A DNA stretch of 64,000 nucleotides from assembly GCA_015069695.1 (NCBI GenBank), contig JADCRZ010000005.1, positions 186,001-250,000 on the forward strand. Direction: 5' to 3'. The notes beneath the pieces were generated by a model. It was not told the DNA's origin and made no database searches. It was given only the letters and a program-made list of their open reading frames with translations. This document shows, piece after piece, positions 26,576 through 36,700 of the stretch. The position numbers and the translations under genes are program-made. Every line of letters starts with the position of its first letter. Positions within the stretch are counted from its first letter, which is position 1. Origin of the DNA: Williamsia sp. Lineage in GTDB: Bacteria; Bacteroidota; Bacteroidia; Chitinophagales; Chitinophagaceae.

Positions 26576-27031
26576 ATGAAACACCTTCTTACAATCGCTT
26601 TTTTGTGGCTGCTGGCCGCACCTGCTTTTTCACAAAGCCCATTCCCCAAAAATGAATTAAGCGTGAATGCTTTCCGCAACCCTTCGATCGGGTTGGAATA
26701 CCATCGCCAGCAGGTATCTGTTCACGCAGGGTATTATACCACCGCCTTCAAATCAGGTGAGTACACCAACTTTGTCAAAACAGGTTTAACCTATTGGGTC
26801 TTTCCGGTAGATAAAAAGAAGATCCCTTCATCATTTTACGCCGGCGCTTCTTACCTGCGCGGTCTTACCAGGGATTATAAAGATAAAAATGCAGCAGGCA
26901 TAGAAGCCGGTTTCAGATGGATGATCTGGCAAGGCCTGAATGTCAGAATCGGTGCCATCGCCTTGATGGCAAAAGGACAGGATACAAAGTTCAATCCAAC
27001 ACCTGGACTTGGCTATTCGTTTGCTTTCTAG
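26576..27031 (+). CDS. Small secreted protein, probable outer-membrane beta-barrel
   Basis: A 151-aa protein with a signal peptide (LLTIAFLWLLAAPAFSQ). The mature part has alternating amphipathic strands ending in aromatic residues (SVNAFRNPSIGLEYH, SVHAGYYTTAF, FVKTGLTYWVF, FYAGASYLRGL) and a C-terminal GLGYSFAF, as in outer-membrane barrels. No family is named. It follows the TTG-start Crp/Fnr gene by 74 bp. Confidence 0.6.
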   Translation: MKHLLTIAFLWLLAAPAFSQSPFPKNELSVNAFRNPSIGLEYHRQQVSVHAGYYTTAFKSGEYTNFVKTGLTYWVFPVDKKKIPSSFYAGASYLRGLTRDYKDKNAAGIEAGFRWMIWQGLNVRIGAIALMAKGQDTKFNPTPGLGYSFAF

Positions 27032-27137
27032 TCCTTGTCCATTTGCGCTATAAGGTGCTCTCCGGGCTTTATCCTCATTTCTTTCTCCTGTTGCGTACTG
27101 ACAAAAATTCTTTTCACAAACGATCGTCACCTTGTCT

Positions 27138-27171
27138 GGGGGCTTCGCTTTTCAGAAGCCTTCTGACCCCC
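27138..27171. other. Stem-loop before the DUF4386 gene
   Basis: GGCTTC (27141-27146) pairs with GAAGCC (27155-27160), and outer GGGGG and CCCCC stretches (27138-27142 and 27167-27171) can also face each other. The hairpin lies 21 bp before the DUF4386 start and could be a weak attenuator or terminator. Low confidence. Confidence 0.3.
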
Positions 27172-27191
27172 TATCAAAAAAGCTTATAAAA

Positions 27192-27911
27192 ATGAAAACA
27201 TCTTTTCAAACAGAAAAAACAATTGGGTGGTTGCTGATTGCAGGAGCTATAGGTGTTTTGATCCCCTATACCATTCTTACCATCCTATTCGACTATCCGC
27301 TCATCCTGCGTCTCGACACAGGTGTTGTATTAACCCGGTTTCACGAAGGCGGCAGCCGCCTGATCCGGACCTGGCTCTTCTTTGCCCTGGCAGGGTTGCC
27401 TTTGCTGCCTGCTTATATCAGAATAGGACAAAAACTGGAAAACAAATCAGCGTGGACCCGCATCGCTACAACGGTTGGCGTAATCGGGTTGATTGTTCAG
27501 ATGATCGGTTTGCTGCGATGGACCTTTGTAGTGCCTGTGCTGGCAAACAGTTATGTGCAGGCAACAGATGAGGCGACAAAATCCGCTGCCGTCATGGCGT
27601 TCAGAACCATCCACCAGTTTGCAGGCGTGCTGCTGGGAGAGCATTTGGGACAGCTCTTTACGATCATATGGACAATACTGATTTCTATCACCTTTGCTAA
27701 ATTGAAATTGTTTCCCCGGTGGCTCAACCTGCTAGGTCTTGTGAGCGCTTTGGTCTATGCACTGGCGCAGGCCGAGCTATTGGCAACGGTGATGCCCGGT
27801 TTCCCCGTATGGAGCATGGCCGGTTTTATCGGCAGTACGCTGTGGCTGATCTGGCTCCTGGTTATTGGGATCAGGTTTCTGTTTGTGCCTAAAATAAACA
27901 GCCTGCAATAA
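27192..27911 (+). CDS. DUF4386-family membrane protein
   Basis: The frame opens at a TTG (27132); the ATG at 27192 (MKTSFQTEKTIGW) is preferred, giving 239 aa. At least six transmembrane helices are visible, with the family-typical EHLGQLFTIIWTILISITF and FPRWLNLLGLVSALVYALAQ. Function of the family is not known. It follows the small outer-membrane-type gene and converges with the MFS gene. Confidence 0.7.
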   Translation: MKTSFQTEKTIGWLLIAGAIGVLIPYTILTILFDYPLILRLDTGVVLTRFHEGGSRLIRTWLFFALAGLPLLPAYIRIGQKLENKSAWTRIATTVGVIGLIVQMIGLLRWTFVVPVLANSYVQATDEATKSAAVMAFRTIHQFAGVLLGEHLGQLFTIIWTILISITFAKLKLFPRWLNLLGLVSALVYALAQAELLATVMPGFPVWSMAGFIGSTLWLIWLLVIGIRFLFVPKINSLQ

Positions 27912-27989
27912 TTTGTAGTGGGTATTATCACTGCCAACCTCTTTGTGTTTTCATCCATGGGCCCGGCTTTTGTTCAGCTGTTTCTCTCC

Positions 27990-29183
27990 TTACCGTTCTG
28001 TTTTCAATATATGCACCCGTTCTTCCCGGATGCTGTAAACCATGGCAACAAGCAGGAGACCCAGGGTGGCAATAATACCGAACGACCAGCGCAGATCTGC
28101 CTTTTGGGCCACAAAGCCTACCATGGGCGGCACCAGCAAAAAACCCAGGTAGCCGATGGAAGAAATAGAAGCAAGTGCATGCCCGCTGCTGGTAGCAGCC
28201 GATTGAGCGGCCATCTTAAAAACAAGCGGTACCACGCACGACACGCCAAGTCCCACCAGTGTAAATCCCATCCCGGCAATAACAGGGTAGGGCAACAGCA
28301 CGGCCAGCATCAAGCCGGTAAAAATCAGCCAGCCACTCAGGTGCAGTATATTCTTCACCCCGATCTTTGTTACAACGCGGTCGCCCGCAAACCGCCCGAT
28401 CGTCATGGCGACCATATACACTACGTAAGCGGCATTTGCTGCGGCCTTGGGTGTGTGCACTACTTTCTGAAAATAAATAACACTCCAGTCATACATGGTA
28501 TTTTCGCAAGCCATACAGGCAAAGCAGATAAAAGCAAAGTTGAGCAGCGATTTATCAGGAAAAGAAAAGAAGGGCCTGTGCTCTTTCCTGACCGGCTCCT
28601 GGCTTAATGCATAAGGGTATAACCACAGTGCCAGCACCATCAATACAAAAGCGACGCCCATCAGGTGCCAGGCCGGTGCAATATTGTACAGCACCATTAC
28701 ATACCCCACTGCTGCGCCTGTAAACCCGGCAACACTCCACACCCCGTGAAAGGTGGTCATGATAGAAGTTTTGTACAGTTCCTGCACGCCTACAGCCTGG
28801 GCATTGATAGAAAGATTCAGGATGTTGCGGGAAGATCCAAAGCAAAACAACACCGCCACCAGTTGCATCAGCGTAGTTGTAAAACCAGGTAAGCTCAGTA
28901 CAAGATTATAAAACACCACCCCGAACAACATGATCTTTTTGGTATTGTACCGGCTGAGCAGGGTGCCTGTAACAGGCAGGGTGAGCATAAGTCCGATGGG
29001 CAGGGACAGCAGCACACCGCCCAGCTGTGCTTCGTTCAGGTGCAGGCGCTGCTGGATAGAAGGAATGCGGGAAGCCCAGCTGGAATAGCCAAAGCCGGAT
29101 ATAAAGAAATACACAGTGGTTGCCAATCGCAGTTGCCGGGGAGAGATCTTTATTGGAATGGAGAACGCCGGGTCAGTTTGCAT
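27990..29183 (-). CDS. MFS transporter
   Basis: A 397-aa protein with 12 predicted membrane helices. The N-terminal half reads TTVYFFISGFGYSSWASRIPSIQQ and GLMLTLPVTGTLLSRYNTKKIM, resembling the YbjJ/fucose-permease-like group of sugar importers. The gene diverges from the N-acetylneuraminate-lyase-like gene, and a GntR-type operator lies in the 326-bp gap, so it might carry the sugar released by the locus. Substrate is inferred only from position. Confidence 0.75.
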   Translation of the reverse strand: MQTDPAFSIPIKISPRQLRLATTVYFFISGFGYSSWASRIPSIQQRLHLNEAQLGGVLLSLPIGLMLTLPVTGTLLSRYNTKKIMLFGVVFYNLVLSLPGFTTTLMQLVAVLFCFGSSRNILNLSINAQAVGVQELYKTSIMTTFHGVWSVAGFTGAAVGYVMVLYNIAPAWHLMGVAFVLMVLALWLYPYALSQEPVRKEHRPFFSFPDKSLLNFAFICFACMACENTMYDWSVIYFQKVVHTPKAAANAAYVVYMVAMTIGRFAGDRVVTKIGVKNILHLSGWLIFTGLMLAVLLPYPVIAGMGFTLVGLGVSCVVPLVFKMAAQSAATSSGHALASISSIGYLGFLLVPPMVGFVAQKADLRWSFGIIATLGLLLVAMVYSIREERVHILKTER

Positions 29184-29509
29184 ACAGAACAGGTTGTTTG
29201 TTGAGCCGGCGGGGTGAATGCATTTTTCTTCATCATCACAGGCGCAGGTATAAGCTGATCCAAAAATAATCTAACTCGCACACAAGGTTTGCGGTTGTAA
29301 AAATTTATTGCCGGCCTGATCCACTTCAAAGCCAAAGAATAAATAATTGTTATTATGTTCTACATATTATACATTTGTTTTTTGCCGGTTCTGTAACCGG
29401 TCAATTGGCTGGCCGCCGATCCAGTTTGTTCAGTTGCCAGCCAGCATAAAGTGCCCTGCAGCTTCCGGATCCCTGCTCACAACAGTTAATCAAACGGGAA
29501 AAACAAACT
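29184..29509. other. Divergent intergenic region
   Basis: 326 bp between the MFS gene (minus) and the aldolase gene (plus). It contains the promoter and operator described separately; no further gene or RNA was seen. Confidence 0.5.
29347..29377 (+). promoter_or_regulatory. Promoter with GntR-type operator upstream of the aldolase gene
   Basis: The palindrome TATGTTCTACATA (29354-29366, core ATGT-N3-ACAT) lies between a TTG (29347-29349, -33 position) and a perfect Bacteroidota -7 box TACATTTG (29370-29377), with 20 bp between them. A repressor bound there would block sigma contact. The same 13-mer occurs at 47171-47183. Confidence 0.7.
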
Positions 29510-30442
29510 ATGATGAAAATCGAAGGCTTGATCGCCGCAACTTTTGCTTCCTTTCATGAAGACGGTTCCGTAAACTTACAGGCCATCCCGGCTATAGTTG
29601 AAAAAATGATCGGGGATGGACTCGCCGGCGTTTTTATATGCGGAACAAACGGGGAAGGTCCGAACTTGACGATCGAAGAACGAATGGCAGTTGCGGAAGC
29701 TTATGTAAAGGCTGCCAATAAGCGGATCCTGGTTTTTGTGCATGTGGGGCATCCCGCCATTGCCGAATCTGTTAAGCTGGTAAAACATGCCGCCGAAATT
29801 GGCGCTGATGCAGTTTCTTCGGTTGCTGCTTTTTATTTTAAACCCAGCTCGGTTCAAAACCTGGTCGACTGCATCGCAGCCATTGCCGGAGCCGCTCCCG
29901 GGTTGCCTTTTTACTATTACCATATACCCCACCTCACCGGTGTGGCCATGGACATGATAGAATTTCTCCGCCTGGGTGAACAGCTGATACCCAACCTGGC
30001 CGGCATAAAATATACCGCCACCACCCTGCATGAGTACCAGGCCTGTCTGAATTACAAAAACGGCAAGTATGATATCCTTTACGGGTTGGATGAAATGCTG
30101 CTGGGTGCCCTGGTTGTAGGCGCAAAGGGGGCTATTGGAAGCACCTATACGTTTGCCGCTCCTGTATACCTGCAAGTGATGGAATTGTTCCGGGCAGGCA
30201 AACAGGAAGAAGCCAGAAAGCTGCACTATAACCTGGTGGAAATGGTGCGCTGCTTCGTGAAATACCCGCCCATCCCCGCCCAACGGGCCATCATGAAAAT
30301 GGAGGGATTGGATCTGGGACCTTCCCGCCTGCCTTTGTTCAACTTAACTGAACAGGAATCTGCCGCCTTAAAGAGCTCGCTTGACCAGGCAGGGTTTTTT
30401 GAACTGCTCGCCGGCCGGCAGGAATATTTACACAAAGGCTAG
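29510..30442 (+). CDS. N-acetylneuraminate lyase-like (DapA/NanA family) aldolase
   Basis: A 310-aa class I aldolase of the DHDPS/NAL superfamily. Landmarks: GTNGEGPNLT (phosphate/carboxylate loop), FYYYHIPHLTGVAMDM (the Tyr that shuttles protons) and GIKYTATTLHEY (Schiff-base Lys). The YYYHIP and GIKYT forms are those of sialic acid lyases rather than of lysine-biosynthesis DapA, and the cluster contains sialidases, a sialate esterase and a NanM-like protein. The reaction would be N-acetylneuraminate to N-acetylmannosamine plus pyruvate. No separate ManNAc kinase or epimerase gene is present nearby. Other 2-keto-acid aldolases of the family remain possible. Confidence 0.8.
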   Translation: MMKIEGLIAATFASFHEDGSVNLQAIPAIVEKMIGDGLAGVFICGTNGEGPNLTIEERMAVAEAYVKAANKRILVFVHVGHPAIAESVKLVKHAAEIGADAVSSVAAFYFKPSSVQNLVDCIAAIAGAAPGLPFYYYHIPHLTGVAMDMIEFLRLGEQLIPNLAGIKYTATTLHEYQACLNYKNGKYDILYGLDEMLLGALVVGAKGAIGSTYTFAAPVYLQVMELFRAGKQEEARKLHYNLVEMVRCFVKYPPIPAQRAIMKMEGLDLGPSRLPLFNLTEQESAALKSSLDQAGFFELLAGRQEYLHKG

Positions 30443-30463
30443 AACACTGTTCTCTTTTTTTCT
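30441..30463 (+). terminator. Weak hairpin with T-run after the aldolase gene
   Basis: AGAAC-ACT-GTTCT (30441-30453) starts at the stop codon and is followed by CTTTTTTTCT. The stem is only 5 bp, so it is a weak intrinsic terminator at best; the PL8 gene continues on the same strand 117 bp on. Confidence 0.35.
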
Positions 30464-30559
30464 ACTTTACAGCCTTTCTCTGGTAAGAAGAAGGGGATAG
30501 GAATTGCTTCCAGCCTCTTTCTGCACACCCGTTTTATTGATCACAGCAAGGTTTGTTAT

Positions 30560-32791
30560 ATGAAGCAAAAAATCACCCGGCAGGGTATCCGGTTGTTCGC
30601 GATCCTGTCTGTTGTACTCCTCTTCTCTGCATACAGAAACAATGGTCCGGCCACGAGTGGCCACCCTGCAACAACCCCGGAAAAAGGGAAGCCTCAAACC
30701 ACACAAGACCTGCAAACGATCCGCAAACGGATCATAGACGACCTGCTGCAAGGGCCGGTAGATGCCGGCAAGATCACAAAACTTATCCAGTCTATTCAGC
30801 CGGATGGCAGCTGGCCGGGGATCAATTACAAGGATACCACCAAAACAGGTTTTCAGCACAGCATCCACCTGGAAAACATGCTGCAGCTGGCGAGGGCCTA
30901 TAAAAAGAAAGGCACTGAGTTTTACATGAATCCGGCCGCAAAGAAAACCGTTTCATCGGCCCTTGATTTCTGGATCGCCCATGATTTTATTTGTGAGAAC
31001 TGGTGGTGGAATGAAATGGGCACGCCGAACTCGATGATCAATACCCTGCTATTACTCGACCAGGATCTGACACCCCGGCAACGGACCGAAGGCGCGCGCA
31101 TCGCCGGCAGGGCCAGTCTCTCCGGTTTCGGCGCCAGGGCAGGCGGCGATTTTGTACCCATTGCCGGCATGGTTTGTAAACAAGGGTTGTTCAAAGACAA
31201 TGATTCTATCCTGCAGCATGCCCTCAAAGTAATGATGGACCAGATCGTTGTTACACCGGCCCGGGGAATCAACCCGGATATGGGCTTTCATCACCGCGTC
31301 GACAATGTAACTTCTATCCATACCTACGGCACCAACTACGTGAGCTCATTTGCTTACTGGGCGGTAAAAACTGCCGGAACAAAATATGCCCTGCCGGAGA
31401 AATCGCTTACGCTGCTGATCGACTATTATATTGATGGCATCAGCAAATGCATGGCCTATGGCATCTACCCCGACCCGGGCGCCAAGAACCGCGACCTGAG
31501 CAGGGAAGGTTCGCTGGATCCTGCCGGAACAGAACTGCCGGAAAACCTGCTGCAGGCATCCAGCTACCGGAAGGGGGAACTGGAGTACCTGATCCAGGTC
31601 AGAAAGGGCCTCAAAAAACCAACCCTGACCTGGAACCGCTATTTCTGGCATTCTTCTTACGGATCCAGTCAGCGGGCAAATTATTATGCTTCCTTCCGCA
31701 TGTATTCTTCCAGGCAAAACAATGTGGAGGAGGCTTACAATGAAGAAGGGTTGAAGAACCACCACCTGGCCGACGGGTCAAATTTTCTCTCCCGTACCGG
31801 CCGGGAATACGTGGATGTATTTCCGGTATGGGACTGGCAGAAGATCCCGGGCACCACGGTTGTACAGCGGCCAGCCCTGCCGCCCGCAAAGGAAATCCCC
31901 AAAAAGGGTTTGACCGATTTTGTAGGCGCTGTATCCGACGGACAATTTGGAGCGGCTGCCTTTGATTTCAGGAGTGTGCATGATCCGCTTTCCGGGCGCA
32001 AAGCCTGGTTCTTTTTTGACAAGGAGTATGTATGCCTGGGCAGCGCCATCAGTTCATCTGCGGAGTACCCCGTAGCCACTACCGTTAACCAGTGTTTGCT
32101 GCACAATGAGGTGGTTGTGAAAACAGCGAATGGGGAGCAGACGCTTCAGAAGGGATCGCGTTCCATGGAGGGCGTATCCTGGGTATGGCACGACAGCGTA
32201 ACCTACCTGTTTCCTGCGCCGGCGGCTGTCTATATCGGCAATGAGCAGGCGACCGGCAACTGGCGGCAGATCACCCACCAGGCATGGGCTACGGAAGCGC
32301 CTGTGCAAAAAGATTTGTTTACACTCTGGTTTGATCATGGCCGGCAACCCCGTTCTGCTTCTTATGCCTATATCGTTGTTCCCGGATCAGCAAAATCCGG
32401 TGCAGAACAATACAGCAAGCAAAATGGGATCGAGATTCTTGCCAATACCCCTGCGCTGCAGGCCGTACAGAATAAGAACCTGCACCTCAGCGAAGCGGTG
32501 TTCTACCAGCCGGGAACCATCAGCTTATCGGATAACATTAAACTGACCGCCAAACAACCTTGCATTGTACTTGTAAACACAGCAGGAACTGCCATAAAGA
32601 AAATAGCCGTTTGTGATCCTACCCAAAAGCTCACCTCCGTGCAGCTGCAGATCACAGCCCCGGTCGCTATGCAAGCAGAAGGGTTTAGTGCGAGCTGGAA
32701 CAAAGACAGCAGAACATCCGATATTAACGTGAACCTGCCTTCAGGAGGAGAAGCCGGAAAATCAGTGGTGGCGGAGGCCGGCAAAAAGTAA
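30560..32791 (+). CDS. Polysaccharide lyase family 8 enzyme
   Basis: A 743-aa secreted protein with a signal (LFAILSVVLLFSA). An N-terminal alpha/alpha toroid carries NWWWNEMGTPNSMINTLLLL (the Asn of the family), DMGFHHRVDN...HTYGTNY (catalytic His and Tyr) and GAKNRDLSREG. A central beta-sandwich begins near residue 350, with EEAYNEEGLKNHHLADG (the conserved Glu) and the C-terminal beta domains. These are the landmarks of PL8 lyases, which split chondroitin, hyaluronan or xanthan by beta-elimination. Which one is cut here cannot be read. It lies 117 bp after the sialate-lyase-like gene and before the GntR regulator (opposite strand). Confidence 0.8.
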   Translation: MKQKITRQGIRLFAILSVVLLFSAYRNNGPATSGHPATTPEKGKPQTTQDLQTIRKRIIDDLLQGPVDAGKITKLIQSIQPDGSWPGINYKDTTKTGFQHSIHLENMLQLARAYKKKGTEFYMNPAAKKTVSSALDFWIAHDFICENWWWNEMGTPNSMINTLLLLDQDLTPRQRTEGARIAGRASLSGFGARAGGDFVPIAGMVCKQGLFKDNDSILQHALKVMMDQIVVTPARGINPDMGFHHRVDNVTSIHTYGTNYVSSFAYWAVKTAGTKYALPEKSLTLLIDYYIDGISKCMAYGIYPDPGAKNRDLSREGSLDPAGTELPENLLQASSYRKGELEYLIQVRKGLKKPTLTWNRYFWHSSYGSSQRANYYASFRMYSSRQNNVEEAYNEEGLKNHHLADGSNFLSRTGREYVDVFPVWDWQKIPGTTVVQRPALPPAKEIPKKGLTDFVGAVSDGQFGAAAFDFRSVHDPLSGRKAWFFFDKEYVCLGSAISSSAEYPVATTVNQCLLHNEVVVKTANGEQTLQKGSRSMEGVSWVWHDSVTYLFPAPAAVYIGNEQATGNWRQITHQAWATEAPVQKDLFTLWFDHGRQPRSASYAYIVVPGSAKSGAEQYSKQNGIEILANTPALQAVQNKNLHLSEAVFYQPGTISLSDNIKLTAKQPCIVLVNTAGTAIKKIAVCDPTQKLTSVQLQITAPVAMQAEGFSASWNKDSRTSDINVNLPSGGEAGKSVVAEAGKK

Positions 32792-32879
32792 GATCGTTTT
32801 TGCTGCAATTGTCTGAACAGGGACTGTCAGGAAAATAAACCTGCTGGTTAGGTGAAGTGGCGCAAAACGCCTGTATCCT

Positions 32880-33584
32880 TTACCGCTTTACCTGCAGTAC
32901 GTCGAAATGATTTTGCAGGTGTTCAACCATGCCCTGGCGGAAAGCTTCTTTTGTGCCGTCTGTTAGCAGGTTCACCAGGTCGAGATGGGAGACTTTGGCG
33001 GGTTTGTATTCTTTTTCCATTTCCCGTACATAGCCAAAAACCGGCAGCAGCATGCTTTGGAAGCGCTGCATGGTATTGTTACCTGTCATCTGGTAGATCT
33101 TTCCATGAAAAGCAATTTCGTGCTTGATGCGGAACGCCACCTGGCGCCCCGAGACCCCCTTCTGATCCATCGCGATCTTTCTCAGCTCTTCCACATCTTC
33201 CTTTGTCTTGCGCAGGTACAGCAGGTCAGCCAGTCCGATCTCCAGCGTCAGCCGCAGTTCAAAAATATCCTGCAGGGTTTCCTTGTCCATGATCAGCGGA
33301 TCAAGCACCCTCTCAAAAGGCAGGAGGATGTCCGGACTGGTCATCAGCATGCCCCTTTTCTTTTTTGTTTCTACGATGCCCAGCATCCGCAAACGGCTGA
33401 GCGCCTCCCGCACCACATTCCTGCTTACATCCAGCGATTCAGCCAGCTGCTGCTCGCTGGGCAGGGGATCGCCCGGGCGGAAAGAATTTTTCTTGAGGTA
33501 TTCCCGCAGGCGCATTTCCACTACATCTGCCATGGTTTTATGGTCTATCCGCTTGAGATCGGTTGATATGTTTGCCTTGCTCAT
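32880..33584 (-). CDS. FadR-type GntR regulator of the utilisation locus
   Basis: A 234-aa protein. The N-terminal winged helix-turn-helix (PLPSEQQLAESLDVSRNVVREALSRLRMLGIVE) is the GntR type. The C-terminal FCD-like helical domain holds an Asp/His-rich metal or effector site (FELRLTLEIGLADLL, HEIAFHGKIYQMTGN). Effector-binding FadR members usually bind acids or sugar acids. A perfect 21-bp palindrome overlaps its own promoter (33600-33620), so it is probably autorepressed. It also most likely binds the matching sites at 29354, 33710 and 47171. The ligand may be sialate or another breakdown product; that is inference. Confidence 0.85.
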   Translation of the reverse strand: MSKANISTDLKRIDHKTMADVVEMRLREYLKKNSFRPGDPLPSEQQLAESLDVSRNVVREALSRLRMLGIVETKKKRGMLMTSPDILLPFERVLDPLIMDKETLQDIFELRLTLEIGLADLLYLRKTKEDVEELRKIAMDQKGVSGRQVAFRIKHEIAFHGKIYQMTGNNTMQRFQSMLLPVFGYVREMEKEYKPAKVSHLDLVNLLTDGTKEAFRQGMVEHLQNHFDVLQVKR

Positions 33585-33599
33585 AGGTAAGTAATCTTG

Positions 33600-33620
33600 T
33601 TTAAATGTAGTACATTTAAA
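33600..33620 (-). promoter_or_regulatory. Perfect palindromic operator at the GntR gene
   Basis: Arms TTTAAATGTA and TACATTTAAA flank a central G (33610). The core ATGT-AGT-ACAT fits the operator class. On the minus strand it overlaps a -7-like box TACATTTA (33609-33602), about 20 bp from the GntR start codon at 33584. Confidence 0.75.
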
Positions 33621-33705
33621 TAGAATCTCTGCATGCCCTTGAGGATTGTTCCGCTGCTGTAAAAGGGTAAAATAAATTTTGGAAAACGGAATTTTTTCTA
33701 CAGAT

Positions 33706-33735
33706 TTGTTATGTAGGACATAACTACTAATTACG
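33706..33735 (+). promoter_or_regulatory. GntR-type operator in the susC promoter
   Basis: TATGTAGGACATA (33710-33722; ATGT-AGG-ACAT) lies after a TTG at 33706-33708 and before a partly matching -7 box TAATTACG (33728-33735); the spacing from the TTG to the box is 19 bp. The layout is the same as at the aldolase promoter. The susC start is at 33762. Confidence 0.6.
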
Positions 33736-33761
33736 CTAACGGTTCTTTATAATGATTGCCT

Positions 33762-36700
33762 ATGAACAAGAAGTCCTCCTCTCTTCGCACAATTCTGCTG
33801 CTCCTCCTTGTTTTCTCCCTCCCTCTTTTTGTACATGCCCAATCCGTTGTCAGCGGTAAAATAACCGATAGTGCAGGCACAGCACTGGAAGGTGTGTCGA
33901 TCAGGATCAAAGGGGCTTCCGGCGGAACGGTTACAGATGCGAACGGCAGCTTTACCATCCGTGCTACAACAGCCAAACCGGTCTTAATCGTTTCCGGTGT
34001 AGGTTACAATACCCAGGAAGTGGCTGTTGGATCACAAAACACCGTCACGGTTTCGCTTACGTCTACCAACTCTGTTATGACCGATGTGGTAGTGGTCGGG
34101 TATACGCAGCAATCCAGGGCAAAAACAACCGCTTCGGTTTCCAAGCTGGCTCCTGAAGAACTCAGAAATACATCCAATCCAAACCCGGTGCAAGCCATCC
34201 AGGGAAAGATCGCCGGGGTTTCTGTTCCTATCATGTCCGGACAGCCGGGCGGAGGGGCCGCTAACATCATTATCCGCGGGGGTACAAAGCTGAACACCTA
34301 TGGTTCGGGACTGGGCAACAGCAAGGGCAACCCCTTTGCCAATGCCGACCCCAGCAGTCCGCTGGTGGTCGTAGACGGCGTGTTCCGCTCGCTCGACGAC
34401 ATCAACCCGGATAACATAGAATCTTTCCAGGTTATGAAGGATGCTGCTTCCACGGCCATCTATGGGGCAAGGGGTGCCAACGGCGTTATTGTGATCAAAA
34501 CAAAGGGCGGCAAATTCAACAGCAAGGCCAACTTGACCGTAAACCACCGCACCACCTGGGAAACAAAGGCGCGTGACTATAAATACCTGAACGCACAGCA
34601 ATACCTGACCCTGGCCCGCACCACCGTCAACAATACATTTGATCCGCTTGACAAAAACAACCTCCTGAACAACGGCGGTTTTTCTGCCGGTACCCGCGTG
34701 TATACGGCCAAGGGACAGTACGGGACCAATATCAATCTCACTGCATTGTACGACAACATCGTTGCGATCGAGGGACAGGCATACGTAGACAATCTCCTGG
34801 CCCGCGGCTGGCAGACGATGGATGATCCGATCAACCCGGGCAAAAAATTGCTTTATGCCGATAATCATTACCAGGACCTGCTCTGGAACACCGGACTTAC
34901 AGAGAATTACAATGTAGGGATCAATGGAGGAAGTGACCGGGCCAACTACAATGTTTCGCTGGGGCACATTGACCAGGCCGGTATTTTTGTAGGAACCCGG
35001 TACAGGCGGTATGATGCCCTGGGGAACTTCAGTTTCAAGGCATCCGACAATTTCCGGATAGACGCCATGGTCAATTACCAGAACGTGCAGCCTAATTATG
35101 TGGAAGCTTACCAGAACGACCTGACAAGGGGCACCCGGCTTACTCCCCTGATCCGCATTTATAAAGATGACGGCAACCCCACACCCGGCGAAGTATTTAC
35201 GGCCCGGAACCGTTTTCATACACTGAAATACGACGATGTAAGAGCGTCCACGGAACGGATCATATCCCGGCTGGCGGGCGATCTGACAATTGCCAAGGGA
35301 CTGCATTTCAAGCCTTCGATTTCTTACCTGATGCAAGACTACCGCTATCTGTTCATGCGCAAAGCCACACCGGCTTCCGAAATACAGCCTCCTACCCAGC
35401 GGCAGAAAAACGACTCTGTCGATAATTTCCGCCAGCTGATGGTAGATCAAATCCTCCAGTACGATTTCAACCTGCACAATGAACACCAGTTTACCCTGCT
35501 TGCCGGATTTAATTATACCCGGTTAACAAACAACAGGGTCAGCATCGGTTCACAAAGGGCCACCAACGATTATGTATATACGATCAGCGAGCCTTCCACG
35601 ACCGTTATAAATGGAGTAACGACCACGAACGTGACTGATTTCGGCAGTTACCTGCCTGAGTCAAGATCAGCCAGCTTCTTCGGGCAGTTCAACTATGATT
35701 ACAAAGGTAAATACCTGGCAAGCGGTTCGTTGCGGTATGATGGCTTTTCCAATTTTGCGCCTGAAAATAAATTCGCCTGGTTTCCTTCTGTTTCTGTCGG
35801 CTGGAACGTGCACCGCGAAAACTTCTGGCACAGCCAAGCGATCAGCTCGCTTAAATTAAGAGCCAGCTGGGGCGGTTCAGGTACCAGTGACCTGCAGCTC
35901 ACAGATACCTACGGGGGATACTCCTCGGCTACCTATGCCATCGGCTCAGGAATCCTGCGTACGAACCTGTCCAATCCCAACCTGGTATGGGAAGGAACCC
36001 AAACAACTGACCTGGCATTTGATGCAGGGCTGCTGAACGACAGAATCACGCTCACTGTTGATGTATACAATAAACTGACAAAAAACAGGCTGGCCTCCAA
36101 ACCGCTGCCTTCTGAAGCACCCTTTCCCTCTATCACCTACAACAACGGCGTGCTGCAGAACAAAGGCGTGGAGGTAGAGCTGGGTGCTACCGTTATAAAG
36201 ACAAATGCTTTTACCTGGAGGACCAATTTCTCCTTTGCTTACAACCGGACGGTCATAAAAGACTTGCCTGATAACGGCCGGGCTAAAAACCGCCAGGGTG
36301 GCGATCTGGTTTGGGATGCCGGTTCAAAGACATTGGTGGAAGCCGGCGGCTTTGCCGAAGGCGAGCGCCCGTATGGCATGTGGGCTTACAAGGTACTCGG
36401 CGTATTTGCCACCGAAGCAGAAGCAGCTGCCTGGAACGCAACCAAAAAAGACAACCTGGCATCGCCACCCGGCATTTCCGTGGGCAAACATGCAGGCGAT
36501 TTTATTTTTGATGATGTAAATGGAGACGGGGTGATAGACACAAAAGACCAGGTGTTCATGGGTTACCGCACACCCGATAAGATCGGAGGGATGCAAAATA
36601 CGTTCAGCTACAAAGCCTTTTCCCTGCGCATTGCCGTAGACTATGCCATGGGCCATTTAATCAGCAACGGTGCCCTTGCCCGCTCGCTCGGACAGGGAAG

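Noticed and set aside
27918-28607. 229-codon frame antisense to the MFS gene
   Set aside because: The MFS protein on the other strand has 12 helices and family motifs; this frame is rich in His/Gln/Lys without structure.
29510-30442. Lysine-biosynthesis DapA
   Set aside because: YYYHIP and GIKYT forms and the sialidase context favour an N-acetylneuraminate-lyase-type enzyme.
34032-35486. 484-codon open frame antisense to susC
   Set aside because: Lies wholly within the well-supported SusC gene; the frame has no signal, domain or compositional support and long antisense frames are common in GC-balanced barrel genes.
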